From Monoglobus sp964442605 (GTDB taxonomy: Bacteria > Bacillota > Clostridia > Monoglobales > Monoglobaceae), in the NCBI GenBank assembly GCA_964442605.1, contig CAYTZR010000003.1:18353-82352 (forward strand): 64,000 nt of DNA, read 5' to 3'. The translations under genes and the position numbers were made by a program. Under the pieces are notes generated by a model, which was not told the origin of the DNA, made no database searches, and saw nothing but the letters and a program-made list of their open reading frames with translations. Positions within the stretch are counted from its first letter, which is position 1. Each line of letters opens with the position of its first letter. Of the stretch, positions 51,329-59,927 are shown in pieces.

Positions 51329-53917
51329 TTATTTAAACACAGCGGGCAAATTTGACCTTATAAAGGCGGTCGCCATGTTGCTCAGTGTTCCGTAGTTCGT
51401 CTCGAACAATACCCATGTATTCGTAGCCTCATCAAGATAGTACTTTTCATCGTTCTTAATTTCGGCTTCACTGTCTGAAAGCTTAATTTCACCATCCCAT
51501 ATAAGGCTCGGCGCGGCGGATGAGTCTGTGTCAAAGAACGCAACCTCCGTTCTGTTGTCTCTGTAGCCCTCCTTGTATATTACGTAATACTTACGCGAGC
51601 TTTTCGGTAATTCAGGATAATCATCAATCGACACCGTTTGAGAAATATCATCCCACTCAACCAAATATCCAAGGCTTTCGCTTAAAAATCTAAGCGGTAT
51701 AAGGGTTCTGTCATCCTTCAGAATAGGATATGTATCCATTGTAAAGTCTTTTTGGTTTATATTAGCAATATCGCTGCCGACAGTGAAGGAAATACGCGTA
51801 TTCGCGTTATAAGCAGTCGCTGTTTCTGTATTGTCGTCCCACTTTACAGTCATTCCCAGCGCTTCAAATATAAGGCGCATCGGAACCAATGTTCGGTCAT
51901 TGAGCAAAATCGGGTCGGTATCAAACTCCAAAAACTCATCATTCAGCCTTACAAGAATTTTATCAAGATTTTCGTCCTCGCTTTCATCCCAGTAAGGCTC
52001 CTGCCACTCCGCTCCGTCTATACTGAAAAGCCTTGAGCCGTTTTGCATGGTAACTATAAACTTTCCGTCGCTGTAAACAGCCTTAATCGGAAATGAGTCA
52101 AAATGGCTTTTTCCTACGTAACAGAAGCTTTTGTCAAGAAAGTATATATCGCTTCCGACAACCTTAAAATCACCTTGAAAATTCGGATTTGAGTCCCAAT
52201 CCTTAAATCTCAGCATATATCCGTAGTCGGTTTTTGTTACCTCAAAATTGTTTAGGTTTCCGCTCAGCAAATCCTTTGTTTCCGCATTCGCCTTGCTCAT
52301 ATATTCGCTGTAATACTTGTTCTGTATTGTATCGTAGTCCGGAGCCATTGTCTTTTTGGAGCTTGTGAATACAAGGCGCGGCTTTGTGTCTGAAATCCTG
52401 AATGAATTTGTTATGCCGCCCAAATAATTTACAGGCAAAAGAACCTCAAGGATAAACTCTGTTGTCGTATGAGGCGGCAGCTCGGCATACGCGCAGGTAT
52501 CAGTAACGATTTGAGTTCCGTGACCGCCCTTCGCTATAACAGGCTGTTCCTGACCCTCCCATAGACTGCCGTCGGAATTTTTCATGGTTACGATTATATT
52601 CGCGGAGGTAGTAGCATCATAATTAAAGTATCTCGTTTTGCTTCCGTCATTGGTTACGGAAAGCTTATACCGCGTTGTTACGCCATAATTTCCCATGCTG
52701 CACGCGTAGCCGTAATTATCCTTTGTCACATCAAGAACAAAGTTCGGCGAATAATCATTTTCCGATACGCCGCTCTCAGCAACATATTCGTTTGTGTCGC
52801 TGTGCCTTGTATCAAACACCCAAGTGCTGTCACGGTCTTTTTGCGGAACGTTTTTGCCGTAATACGTAAGCTTGCTCGGGTCATAGTACTCAAACGCGAG
52901 CATGTCCGTTTCGGCGGTTATGTATTTTGACCACAAATCATCCTGCGGATTTAGATTGGTGACCCATTTGTCCGTTGTCACGGCTTCCGTTGCGTATTGG
53001 TTTGTCAGTGTTACGGGCAGATATGAATTATCTTGGACGCTGTCGTCGATTACATATTCAAGCTCTGTCTCAACCTCCGGCAGAGTGTCCGCGACACCCT
53101 TTAGGCACCTGTCACGCCTATAAGAGCCGAACGCTGTTTTAGACGCGTCAAAATCCGACCTGTCGCCTAATTTTCCGTCCTTTGACTTTAACTCAACAAC
53201 ATTCATGTCCACCTTACCGCTTACAAGCTCGGTATCAGCCGTTAAAAAGACGGGAAGGATCATGCTGCATGCCGCATAGTTGTCTATGCACTGACTGAGC
53301 CAAAACGTTTCGCCCTTTTTCAGGCTTATAGTTCTTGCCGCATATCCGCTGTTTTTGAAAACGACATCCGAATTCAGCGTGTAAATATCATGGTTCATCA
53401 TGGTTGCGACTGCGTTTTCGGCTCCCCATGTGGGGAACACGTATTGCAGAGCGTTGTTTTCGTCATAGTACCGCTCAACCTCCGGCGTTTCAAAAGCCGC
53501 GCGGTAGATTTTAAGAACCGAATCCTCCTTGGCGGTAATCTCAACATCAAGCTCTGTGTCAAAACCCAATTCGTCAGTGTCATAGTTTGAATTTATGCTG
53601 AATGTGTAATTTATATGAGATAAGTAAATATAATATCTGTTCGGCGTTAAATTCAGATTTGACATTGTGTAAATCGGATTTGGGTTTGAGGAGTCCGCGA
53701 GAGAGTTGCGGAATATGCCCTCGGTATTGTTGCAGTATATGAATTTTCCGTTTCCCACGGGAGAGAATTCCAGAGTCTGAGCCTGAACAACGTCATCTGC
53801 ATAGCATACGCTCGTCATGCTCAGTGTACAAATTATAATCGCGGCGATAAAAAGCAGTGCGGCGGCTGCTTTTTTTAAAGCGGCGGTTTTTTGAGAACAA
53901 AGCGTTTCCATCATCAT
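51329..53917 (-). CDS. Large secreted protein with stalk (copper amine oxidase N-like) domain
   Basis: Exported protein, 862 aa. A signal peptide with a hydrophobic core at about 15-38 ends near SVCYA. The long middle (about 45-620) is Asp/Asn/Tyr-rich beta-type sequence of unknown fold. Residues about 655-770 form the 'stalk' or copper amine oxidase N-terminal-like domain, with its duplicated signature: NDRTLVPMRLIFEALGMTVK and then DDRTLIPLRFLSESLGYLVE. This domain is common in clostridial surface proteins and has no metal site of its own. GGAGG precedes three consecutive ATG codons; the exact one used is open. The function is unknown; a cell-surface or matrix role is likely. Confidence 0.82.
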   Translation of the reverse strand: MMMETLCSQKTAALKKAAAALLFIAAIIICTLSMTSVCYADDVVQAQTLEFSPVGNGKFIYCNNTEGIFRNSLADSSNPNPIYTMSNLNLTPNRYYIYLSHINYTFSINSNYDTDELGFDTELDVEITAKEDSVLKIYRAAFETPEVERYYDENNALQYVFPTWGAENAVATMMNHDIYTLNSDVVFKNSGYAARTISLKKGETFWLSQCIDNYAACSMILPVFLTADTELVSGKVDMNVVELKSKDGKLGDRSDFDASKTAFGSYRRDRCLKGVADTLPEVETELEYVIDDSVQDNSYLPVTLTNQYATEAVTTDKWVTNLNPQDDLWSKYITAETDMLAFEYYDPSKLTYYGKNVPQKDRDSTWVFDTRHSDTNEYVAESGVSENDYSPNFVLDVTKDNYGYACSMGNYGVTTRYKLSVTNDGSKTRYFNYDATTSANIIVTMKNSDGSLWEGQEQPVIAKGGHGTQIVTDTCAYAELPPHTTTEFILEVLLPVNYLGGITNSFRISDTKPRLVFTSSKKTMAPDYDTIQNKYYSEYMSKANAETKDLLSGNLNNFEVTKTDYGYMLRFKDWDSNPNFQGDFKVVGSDIYFLDKSFCYVGKSHFDSFPIKAVYSDGKFIVTMQNGSRLFSIDGAEWQEPYWDESEDENLDKILVRLNDEFLEFDTDPILLNDRTLVPMRLIFEALGMTVKWDDNTETATAYNANTRISFTVGSDIANINQKDFTMDTYPILKDDRTLIPLRFLSESLGYLVEWDDISQTVSIDDYPELPKSSRKYYVIYKEGYRDNRTEVAFFDTDSSAAPSLIWDGEIKLSDSEAEIKNDEKYYLDEATNTWVLFETNYGTLSNMATAFIRSNLPAVFK

Positions 53918-53984
53918 TTATCTCATCCTTTCCTCCGTTTGGATAAAATTAACTGTATATTCTGTTTGACGATAAAAATATGAG

Positions 53985-54058
53985 TTTGTTCCAAAAAACT
54001 TTGTTCCAAAAAACTTTGTTCCGAAAAAATTTTGTTCCGAAAAACTTTGTTCCGAAAT
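53985..54058. repeat. 15-bp tandem repeat upstream of the secreted protein gene
   Basis: Five copies of a 15-16 bp unit close to CTTTGTTCCAAAAAA (later copies TTCCGAAAAA) fill the spacer after malQ. Confidence 0.85.
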
Positions 54059-54088
54059 ACGGAAATAATATATAATATATATTATCGA

Positions 54089-55570
54089 TTATCTTGAATA
54101 CGTCCTTGTGATTTTAAGCAGCTTTGAAGCCAGCTCGTCGCTGAAAACATCCATTGTATCGAGCCGCCACGCCCAGTTGTTTCCCATAGTTGACGGAGTG
54201 TTCATTCTGGCATCGCTGTCTAAATCAAGTATATCCTGCATAGTAATTATTGCCGTATTCGAGGTTGATGCAAGCATTGACTTAATAAATCCCCAGTTGT
54301 ACCCCTCCTCCTTTGTAAGCCTCAGATAATCTATCGTGAAGTCGCGGACGTACTCAGGCTGAGCTTTGAACCAGCCCTTTAAGGTGTCGTTGTCATGTGT
54401 TCCGATATAAACGACCGAATTTTCGGTATAGTTATGCGGCAGATAATCACTGTCCTCTCCGGGAGTAAAGGCGAACTGCATTACCTTCATTCCGGGAAAT
54501 CCGCTGTATTTAAGCAGAGCGCGTACATCGTCTGTTATTGTTCCCAGGTCCTCGGCTATCAACGCGGGGGCTTCTCCGAATACCTCTTTGATTTTGTTAA
54601 AGAAGTCGTTGCCCGGACCCTTTAGCCACTCTCCCTCCACAGCGTCCGGCTTTCCGTACTCTATCGCATAAAACGCGTCAAACGCTCTAAAATGGTCAAC
54701 TCTTACTATATCATACATATTGAGGGAGGCGGTTAAACGCTGTACCCACCACTCATAGCCGGTAGACGCGAGGTACTCCCAGTTATAGAGCGGATTGCCC
54801 CAGAGCTGACCCTTTGGCGCGTAGCAGTCGGGCGGGCAGCCGGCGACCTTAATCGGTGTTCTGTCCTCGTTTAACATCAATACCTCGTTATGTGACCACG
54901 CGTCCGCGCTGTCCTCCGCGACATATATCGGAATGTCACCGATGATTTTAACGCCCTGCTTGTTGGCGTACTGCTTTAGGGCGTTCCACTGTTTATAAAA
55001 TAAATACTGAACATAAACCCAGAAGCTTATTTCCTCATCGAGCTTGTTGTATACCCTAACTATAGCCTCAGGCTCTCGTCTGACAATATCCTTGTCCCAT
55101 TCCCTGTACATTTTTAAGTTATTGTCGAATTTAAGAGCCATAAACATAGCGTAATTCTCAATCCAATAGGAATTATCCATTCTAAAGCTGTCTATCTCGG
55201 ACTTTTTACGGCTTTTGTCTCTGCTGTACGCGAGCTTTAAAATCCTAAATCTATTATTGAAAATCTTCTCATAATCCACCCTGCTCGGATTGTCACCCCA
55301 GTTTATCGTGGAATATTCCTCAAAGCTGAGTGCGCCGTCCTCACGGAGCATATCGAGGTCAATAAAGTACGGGTTGCCCGCAAAGGTAGAAAAAGACTGA
55401 TACGGCGAGTCACCGTAGCTTGTCGGTCCAATCGGCAGTATCTGCCAGTATTTCTGACCGCTTTTTTGAAGAAAGTCAACAAAACGATATGCCTCGCTCC
55501 CCATTGTTCCGATTCCGTACTTTGAGGGAAACGATGAAATATGCATAAGTATTCCGCTTCCGCGTTCCAT
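54089..55570 (-). CDS. malQ: 4-alpha-glucanotransferase (amylomaltase)
   Basis: GH77 disproportionating enzyme acting on maltodextrins and glycogen; 493 aa. It starts RGSGILMHISSFPSKYGIGT. Catalytic blocks are DIVRVDHFRAFDAFY (nucleophile Asp), ALIAEDLGTITDDV (acid/base Glu) and YIGTHDNDTLKGWF (stabiliser Asp). GGAGG precedes the ATG. A terminator separates it from ilvE upstream. Confidence 0.97.
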   Translation of the reverse strand: MERGSGILMHISSFPSKYGIGTMGSEAYRFVDFLQKSGQKYWQILPIGPTSYGDSPYQSFSTFAGNPYFIDLDMLREDGALSFEEYSTINWGDNPSRVDYEKIFNNRFRILKLAYSRDKSRKKSEIDSFRMDNSYWIENYAMFMALKFDNNLKMYREWDKDIVRREPEAIVRVYNKLDEEISFWVYVQYLFYKQWNALKQYANKQGVKIIGDIPIYVAEDSADAWSHNEVLMLNEDRTPIKVAGCPPDCYAPKGQLWGNPLYNWEYLASTGYEWWVQRLTASLNMYDIVRVDHFRAFDAFYAIEYGKPDAVEGEWLKGPGNDFFNKIKEVFGEAPALIAEDLGTITDDVRALLKYSGFPGMKVMQFAFTPGEDSDYLPHNYTENSVVYIGTHDNDTLKGWFKAQPEYVRDFTIDYLRLTKEEGYNWGFIKSMLASTSNTAIITMQDILDLDSDARMNTPSTMGNNWAWRLDTMDVFSDELASKLLKITRTYSR

Positions 55571-55604
55571 AAATCCGCCTCCTTAGCTAAAATTAAACAC
55601 AAAA

Positions 55605-55654
55605 ATACAGACACAGTGTCATATTATAGAATGAAATAACACTGATGTCTGTAT
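55605..55654 (-). terminator. Terminator of ilvE
   Basis: A long stem: ATACAGACA plus AGTGT pairs with ACACT plus TGTCTGTAT around small bulges and a 19-nt loop. It is followed on the minus strand by TTTTTGTG. Confidence 0.82.
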
Positions 55655-55695
55655 ATGTAAAATCAAATATTAAATATTAAAGTGAAATATTAAAA

Positions 55696-56760
55696 TCAGT
55701 CAACAGTAACAACCCAGCCCATTTCATCGTCAATCTTGCCGGTCTGAATATCGGTTATCGTATCAAATATCCTCTGCGTAATCTCGCCGATATTATTATT
55801 GTTGACGTGCATAACCTTATCCTCCCAGCGCAGCTCGCCGACAGGTGAAATTATAGCCGCCGTTCCGGTGCCGAAGCATTCCTCAAGAGTACCGTTGTCA
55901 TACGCATCGGCAACCTCCTGAATTGAAATTCTCTTTTCGGATACGGGTACACCCCACTTCTTGAGCAGCTCGATCGTAGACATTCTTGTAATACCGCTTA
56001 AAATACTTCCGTTAAGAGCGGGTGTGACAACCTCGCCGTTTATCTTGAAGAATATGTTCATGGAGCCGACTTCTTCTATGTATTTTTGCTCCACACCGTC
56101 TAGCCACAGTACCTGTGAATATCCCTTTTCGTGAGCGATAACCTGCGCCCTGATGCTGCCGGCGTAATTGCCGCCTGTTTTTGTAAAGCCGGTGCCTCCG
56201 CGAACGGCGCGAACATAGGAGTCTTCAACATAAATTTTAACGGGAGCCAAGCCCTCCGGATAATAAAGTCCGCTCGGTGAGCAAATAATCATAAATTTAT
56301 ATGAATTTGAAGGTCTAACACCCAAATAGGGATCGGTTGCTATTATAAACGGTCTGATATAAAGAGAAGTACCCTCCTGCTCCGGAATCCAATCTCTGTC
56401 AAGCTCAACCAGCTTCTTAAGCCCCTCGAGACACAGCTCCTCATCAATATTGGGTATGGCAAGTCTTTCATTGGAAACATTCAGTCTCGCGAAATTCTTG
56501 TCAGGTCTGAAAAGCCTAACGTGTCCGTCGGGCGATTTATAAGCCTTTAACCCTTCAAAAACCTCCTGTGCGTAGTGGAAAACCATTGCAGACGGTTCAA
56601 GTTCAATGGGTCCGTAAGGAACAATCCTCGGATCATGCCAACCCTTGCCTTCGTCATAGTCCATAACAAACATATGATCGGAAAAATAACATCCAAAGGG
56701 CAAATCCTTCATATCAGGCTTTGCTTTGGGATTTTGTGTTTTGTTAATTGTGATTTCCAC
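55696..56760 (-). CDS. ilvE: Branched-chain amino acid aminotransferase
   Basis: Fold-type IV PLP transaminase for Leu/Ile/Val, 354 aa, of the longer eukaryote-like BCAT group. PLP Lys194 lies in GTGFTKTGGNYAGS. Other blocks are HYAQEVFEGLKAY (with substrate Tyr), RPDKNFARLNVS and ECFGTGTAAIISPVGEL. The start appears to be GTG at 56760 with GGAAGG about 10 nt upstream. No T-box leader is found in the 360-bp spacer upstream. Confidence 0.95.
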   Translation of the reverse strand: MEITINKTQNPKAKPDMKDLPFGCYFSDHMFVMDYDEGKGWHDPRIVPYGPIELEPSAMVFHYAQEVFEGLKAYKSPDGHVRLFRPDKNFARLNVSNERLAIPNIDEELCLEGLKKLVELDRDWIPEQEGTSLYIRPFIIATDPYLGVRPSNSYKFMIICSPSGLYYPEGLAPVKIYVEDSYVRAVRGGTGFTKTGGNYAGSIRAQVIAHEKGYSQVLWLDGVEQKYIEEVGSMNIFFKINGEVVTPALNGSILSGITRMSTIELLKKWGVPVSEKRISIQEVADAYDNGTLEECFGTGTAAIISPVGELRWEDKVMHVNNNNIGEITQRIFDTITDIQTGKIDDEMGWVVTVD

Positions 56761-57121
56761 TTAAATCAACCCTTCCTTTTGTAAAAACTTTTTATTAAAA
56801 CACTTTTTATCAAAAACACTTTATCTAAACTATAGCATTATAACATATTTTTTTATTATATTCAAGCCTTTTAATACAAAAAAATCATCAAATTTTAGTA
56901 AATTTTATTTTTAATAATTTTTTATAAATCTGTGTTTTGACAGATTTTTCACAGTGGTATGATTTATAATATTTTATGGCGGTTTCGGTTTAAAACACCC
57001 TGATTTCAAAGCAAACCGACTCAGAGTCAAATATAATAATTTATGATAATTCATTCGGGGAAAATATGCAAATTCATCAAATTCATTCGGGGCAAATATG
57101 CAAATTAATTCGGAGGCAAAT
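56761..57121. other. Divergent ilvE/spoIIGA spacer
   Basis: A 361-bp AT-rich spacer. It contains tandem AAAACACTTTTTAT-type units next to ilvE (about 56780-56825), the spoIIG promoter, and a threefold repeat that includes the spoIIGA ribosome binding site. No other gene is seen. Confidence 0.7.
56937..56970 (+). promoter_or_regulatory. Candidate Spo0A-dependent spoIIG promoter
   Basis: TTGACA (56937-56942) and TATAAT (56965-56970) are separated by 22 bp, the same abnormal spacing known for the B. subtilis spoIIG promoter, which needs Spo0A-P. TTTGACA at the -35 is one mismatch from the reverse 0A box TTCGACA. A TATGAT at 15 bp is the only closer -10 alternative. Confidence 0.6.
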
Positions 57122-57127
57122 ATGGTA
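57048..57127 (+). repeat. Threefold repeat containing the spoIIGA start region
   Basis: The unit TTCATTCGGGGCAAATATGC and its variants occur three times, with ATGs at 57066, 57098 and 57122. Each copy has a G-rich Shine-Dalgarno-like element before its ATG; only the last has the full CGGAGG. The ATG at 57098 is in frame with spoIIGA. Confidence 0.8.
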
Positions 57128-58093
57128 ATATATATTGACGTTCTGTTTTTCAGCAATATGCTCATTAATTCAATAATTATATTCTGCTCCGGACTTGTTA
57201 TGCGGGAACGCGTACGTCCATTTAAAATTGCCGTGGGAGGAGCCGTAGCCGCGCTGTATTCGGTAATAATGTTTTTCCCGCGTACATATCTGCTCTTCAC
57301 GCTCGCGGGCAAGGTCTTATTTACCGTGCTGTTTGTAATGATTTATTTCCGCTGCGGGAGCATTAGAGAGCTTATCAAAGCGCTTGCCGTATTCTTTGGC
57401 GTTTCATTGATATTCAGCGGGTTTGCGTACCTTTCGGCATATCGAATGAACGGGGCTGTTTCAAACGGTGTACCGTATTTTAATATCAGCCTGAAACGGC
57501 TGTTTATATCAATAGCGATAGCGTTTATAATAATAAAAATTTTTATATCGGTTTGTATAAGACAGCATGAGGTTGATATACAAGAAGCGAAAATTAAAAT
57601 AAATGATAAGATAATCAACGCGAAAATTCTGTCGGACACGGGCTGTGAATTAAAGGAGCCGATAAGCGGCAAGCCGGTCATACTTGTATCGGGCAAGCTC
57701 AGGCTTTCGGGAGGGCGGCTTGTATACATGAAGACAGTCACAGACAGCGGCTTCATATACGTACATAAGGCTGATGAAATCACGTGCGCCTGCGGGAAAT
57801 ACGGCATTGACAAGAATAGTTGCTATATCGGCTTTGTTGACGTAAAGTTTTCATCAGATAATCTTTATAATGCCGTAGCGCCGCCCGAGGTGTTTTTTAA
57901 AAAAAATAAAAATTTTAAATACAGGGGGATTTTTAATGTATACGGGACTAAAGAATTTGCTGAAAGGCTTATACCTACGATTGGCAAGATTAAGAAAAGG
58001 CAATGTGTTTTACATAGGCGGGAGCGAAACACTTCCTCCGCCTCTGAGCAAGGACGAGGAACGGCAATGGACGGCGAGACTTTCGGAGGCTGA
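57122..58093 (+). CDS. spoIIGA: Sigma-E processing peptidase SpoIIGA
   Basis: Membrane aspartic protease that activates pro-sigma-E in the mother cell; about 323 aa. It has five hydrophobic segments in the first 145 residues, beginning VIYIDVLFFSNMLINSIII. The soluble protease domain follows, with catalytic Asp172 in ILSDTGCELKEPISGKPV. GGAGG precedes the ATG at 57122; an in-frame ATG at 57098 would add 8 residues. Its 3' end is odd: the frame runs 158 bp into sigE, giving a basic tail (KKRQCVLHRRERN) not expected in the family. An A8 run at about 57900-57907 lies just before the overlap. Confidence 0.92.
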   Translation: MVIYIDVLFFSNMLINSIIIFCSGLVMRERVRPFKIAVGGAVAALYSVIMFFPRTYLLFTLAGKVLFTVLFVMIYFRCGSIRELIKALAVFFGVSLIFSGFAYLSAYRMNGAVSNGVPYFNISLKRLFISIAIAFIIIKIFISVCIRQHEVDIQEAKIKINDKIINAKILSDTGCELKEPISGKPVILVSGKLRLSGGRLVYMKTVTDSGFIYVHKADEITCACGKYGIDKNSCYIGFVDVKFSSDNLYNAVAPPEVFFKKNKNFKYRGIFNVYGTKEFAERLIPTIGKIKKRQCVLHRRERNTSSASEQGRGTAMDGETFGG

Positions 58094-58664
58094 TTTTTCG
58101 GACGAAGCGCACCGTATTCTGATTGAACATAATCTGCGTCTGGTTGTATATATCGCGAAAAAATTCGACAACGCCGGCGTGGGGATCGAGGACTTGATTT
58201 CAATCGGCGCTATCGGGCTTATAAAGGCAATAAACACGTTTAAGCCCGAAAAAAACATAAAACTTGCCACGTATGCCTCAAGATGTATCGAAAACGAAAT
58301 ACTTATGTACCTCAGAAAAAACAGCGGCGGCAAAATAGAGATTTCGATTGACGAGCCTCTGAATGTTGACCCTGACGGCAGAGAACTGCTGTTATCCGAT
58401 GTATTGGGAACGGAGAACGATATTACGCAAAAAAATATCGAGAACGAAACCGACAGAGAGCTTTTGAGACTCGCCTTAAACAAGCTGGGCGGCAGGGAGC
58501 GGAGCATAGTCGAGCTGCGTTTCGGGATTAACGGAAACGGCTGCGAAATGACTCAAAAGGAAGTCGCTGACATCTTGGGGATTTCTCAGTCGTATATTTC
58601 AAGGCTGGAAAAACGCATAATTAAACGCCTGAAAAAAGAGATGACACGAATGCTCACAAGCTGA
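57936..58664 (+). CDS. sigE: RNA polymerase sporulation sigma factor SigE
   Basis: Mother-cell sigma factor, made as an inactive precursor cut by SpoIIGA; 242 aa. The pro-sequence (about 1-28) is basic and amphipathic, ending at VFYIGGSETLPPPLSKDEE. Region 2 is LRLVVYIAKKFDNAGVGIED then LISIGAIGLIKA; region 4 contains MTQKEVADILGISQSYISRL. GGGGGATTTTT precedes the ATG. It begins within spoIIGA. sigG, often next, is absent; a convergent gene starts 1 bp after the stop. Confidence 0.96.
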   Translation: MYTGLKNLLKGLYLRLARLRKGNVFYIGGSETLPPPLSKDEERQWTARLSEADFSDEAHRILIEHNLRLVVYIAKKFDNAGVGIEDLISIGAIGLIKAINTFKPEKNIKLATYASRCIENEILMYLRKNSGGKIEISIDEPLNVDPDGRELLLSDVLGTENDITQKNIENETDRELLRLALNKLGGRERSIVELRFGINGNGCEMTQKEVADILGISQSYISRLEKRIIKRLKKEMTRMLTS

Positions 58665-58665
58665 C

Positions 58666-59067
58666 CTATCCGACGTTATACGAGATAAGCAAGCTGTGGA
58701 GCCTCTCAAAAATCAGTCCGACGGCAAACCATACGGGAGCATAATCAATCCTAATCAGACCCATAATTGAGAATTCTCCCGTATAGTACCACGCTTCGAT
58801 ACCGAAAAAGCGAAGTATGCTCCCTGTAAGAAACTCAATCGCGAAAATCACAGATGTCCATACACAACCGCGCAGAAACCAGTTCTGATCGGCGATCAGA
58901 TTATGCAAAGGCTCCATAATAAGTACAGCAAGCCCATATATAAAGAACATCCACAGCGAGGTGTGACCCATGAGATTTTTTGATTTAGCGTTAAATTGCG
59001 TGAGTCCCGTCCAGACAATTTCCATATTCATTCCCAGTAGTCCGTAAATAACATAACGTATAAACAT
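58666..59067 (-). CDS. Short CmpB-like membrane protein
   Basis: Membrane protein of about 133 aa with four hydrophobic segments (near 3-20, 35-55, 62-85, 105-125). It begins MFIRYVIYGLLGMNMEIVWT and contains LRGCVWTSVIFAIEFLTGSI. It resembles the transmembrane core of the CmpB-type putative permeases, as at 12,921, but lacks the C-terminal domain. The ATG at 59067 is chosen by homology to family N-termini; a TTG at 59139 would extend it into the inverted repeat region. It converges on sigE with a 1-bp gap. Function unknown. Confidence 0.7.
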   Translation of the reverse strand: MFIRYVIYGLLGMNMEIVWTGLTQFNAKSKNLMGHTSLWMFFIYGLAVLIMEPLHNLIADQNWFLRGCVWTSVIFAIEFLTGSILRFFGIEAWYYTGEFSIMGLIRIDYAPVWFAVGLIFERLHSLLISYNVG

Positions 59068-59124
59068 ATTAATATTATTTCTTTTACTGTGGAAAGTATT
59101 CAAGCTTGTGGAAAATAATAAATA

Positions 59125-59429
59125 CTTTCCTTTATTCAAAACTCCATTTACTTATTTCTTACTTCTTTCTTAAAGGACAGCCTTATATGAGCCTAGACCG
59201 GCATACATCATCATGTTAATGGTTTGTGACCTTGTTTATGCGATAAAATGGACTGCTTTTATAAGCCACACACCTTGACAGGTGTATATCTTTTAGAAAA
59301 AGTAGCAGGAATAGGCACAATAGAAAAATTTTTGATGTCCCCGCTCGGGTCTGGCGAGCGGAATTGGGCTAGGCTCGAGCGAACTAAGCGGCTACGCTTA
59401 AAGTAAATGGATTTTAGAATAAAGGAAAG
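59125..59429. mobile_element. Interspersed element copy 1, nested within outer inverted repeats
   Basis: Outer ends CTTTCCTTTATTC... (59125-59153) and its inverted partner (59401-59429) match at 27 of 29 positions. Inside is copy 1 of the repeat core (about 59175-59361): GGACAGCCTTATATGAGCCTAG, ATGGTTTGTGACCTTGTTTA, a CACACCT-TGAC-AGGTGT-like hairpin, and a right end CCGCTCGGGTCTGGCGAGCG. No open frame is present, so it is a non-autonomous MITE-like or structured repeat. Confidence 0.7.
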
Positions 59430-59487
59430 TGAGTATATGTAACCACACTCTTTCTTTATATTCTTATTCCTGTTTTTTTGTCCTGAC

Positions 59488-59677
59488 GGACAGCCTTATA
59501 TGAGCCTAGCCCGGTTGCGCTCGCCAGACCCGAGCGCGACACCAAAATTTTTTATGGTTTGTGACCTTGTTTATGCGATAAGACGGACTGCTTTATAAGG
59601 CAGACACCTTAAAGAGAAAAGTAACAGGATTAAGGCGCTATCTAAATTTTGGCACCCCGCTCGGGTCTGGCGAGCGC
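59488..59677. mobile_element. Interspersed element copy 2 (MITE-like)
   Basis: The best-formed copy. Ends GCGCTCGCCAGACCCGAGCG (59517-59536) and its exact inverse (59658-59677) are each followed inward by CCAAAATTT, giving inverted termini of about 34 bp around a 161-bp unit. The shared leader GGACAGCCTTATATGAGCCTAG precedes it from 59488. Each end also folds on itself (CGCTCG...CGAGCG). The core ATGGTTTGTGACCTTGTTTA matches copy 1. There is no coding capacity. Confidence 0.75.
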
Positions 59678-59811
59678 TACAAAGACTTTACAAAATAGAT
59701 TATATTATAGATTATATTTGCAGTATTTCAAGACCATCATTGTGACTAAGTGTACAATTTGATATTGCAATTTAGGGAACAAAAATTTTTTTGGATTTTT
59801 CAAAAAAAGTG

Positions 59812-59840
59812 TTGACAAGCCCTTCAAATTCTGTTATAAT
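59812..59840 (+). promoter_or_regulatory. Promoter of the tRNA-Met/tRNA-Glu operon
   Basis: TTGACA (59812-59817), a 17-bp spacer and TATAAT (59835-59840): a fully consensus promoter, about 87 bp before tRNA-Met. Confidence 0.9.
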
Positions 59841-59864
59841 CATCAATGTTGTTCGCGATGTTGC

Positions 59865-59918
59865 CGAGCGGTACGCGGCGAGTACAGAGCGGTACAGAGC
59901 GGTACAGAGCGAGCGGCG
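59865..59918 (+). repeat. GAGCGGTACA tandem repeat in the tRNA leader
   Basis: The 10-bp unit GAGCGGTACA, intact or with changes, repeats four to five times between the promoter and tRNA-Met. It would be part of the 5' extension removed by RNase P. Confidence 0.8.
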
Positions 59919-59927
59919 ATAAAATTC

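Noticed and set aside
56761..57121. T-box or leucine attenuator for ilvE
   Set aside because: No T-box GGGTGG-type sequence, specifier loop or terminator/antiterminator pair is seen on the minus strand; the spacer is low complexity plus the spoIIG promoter.
59865..59918. Tandem GAGCGGTACA units as a CRISPR array
   Set aside because: Units are 10 bp with no spacers, lie inside a tRNA leader, and no cas genes are in the window.
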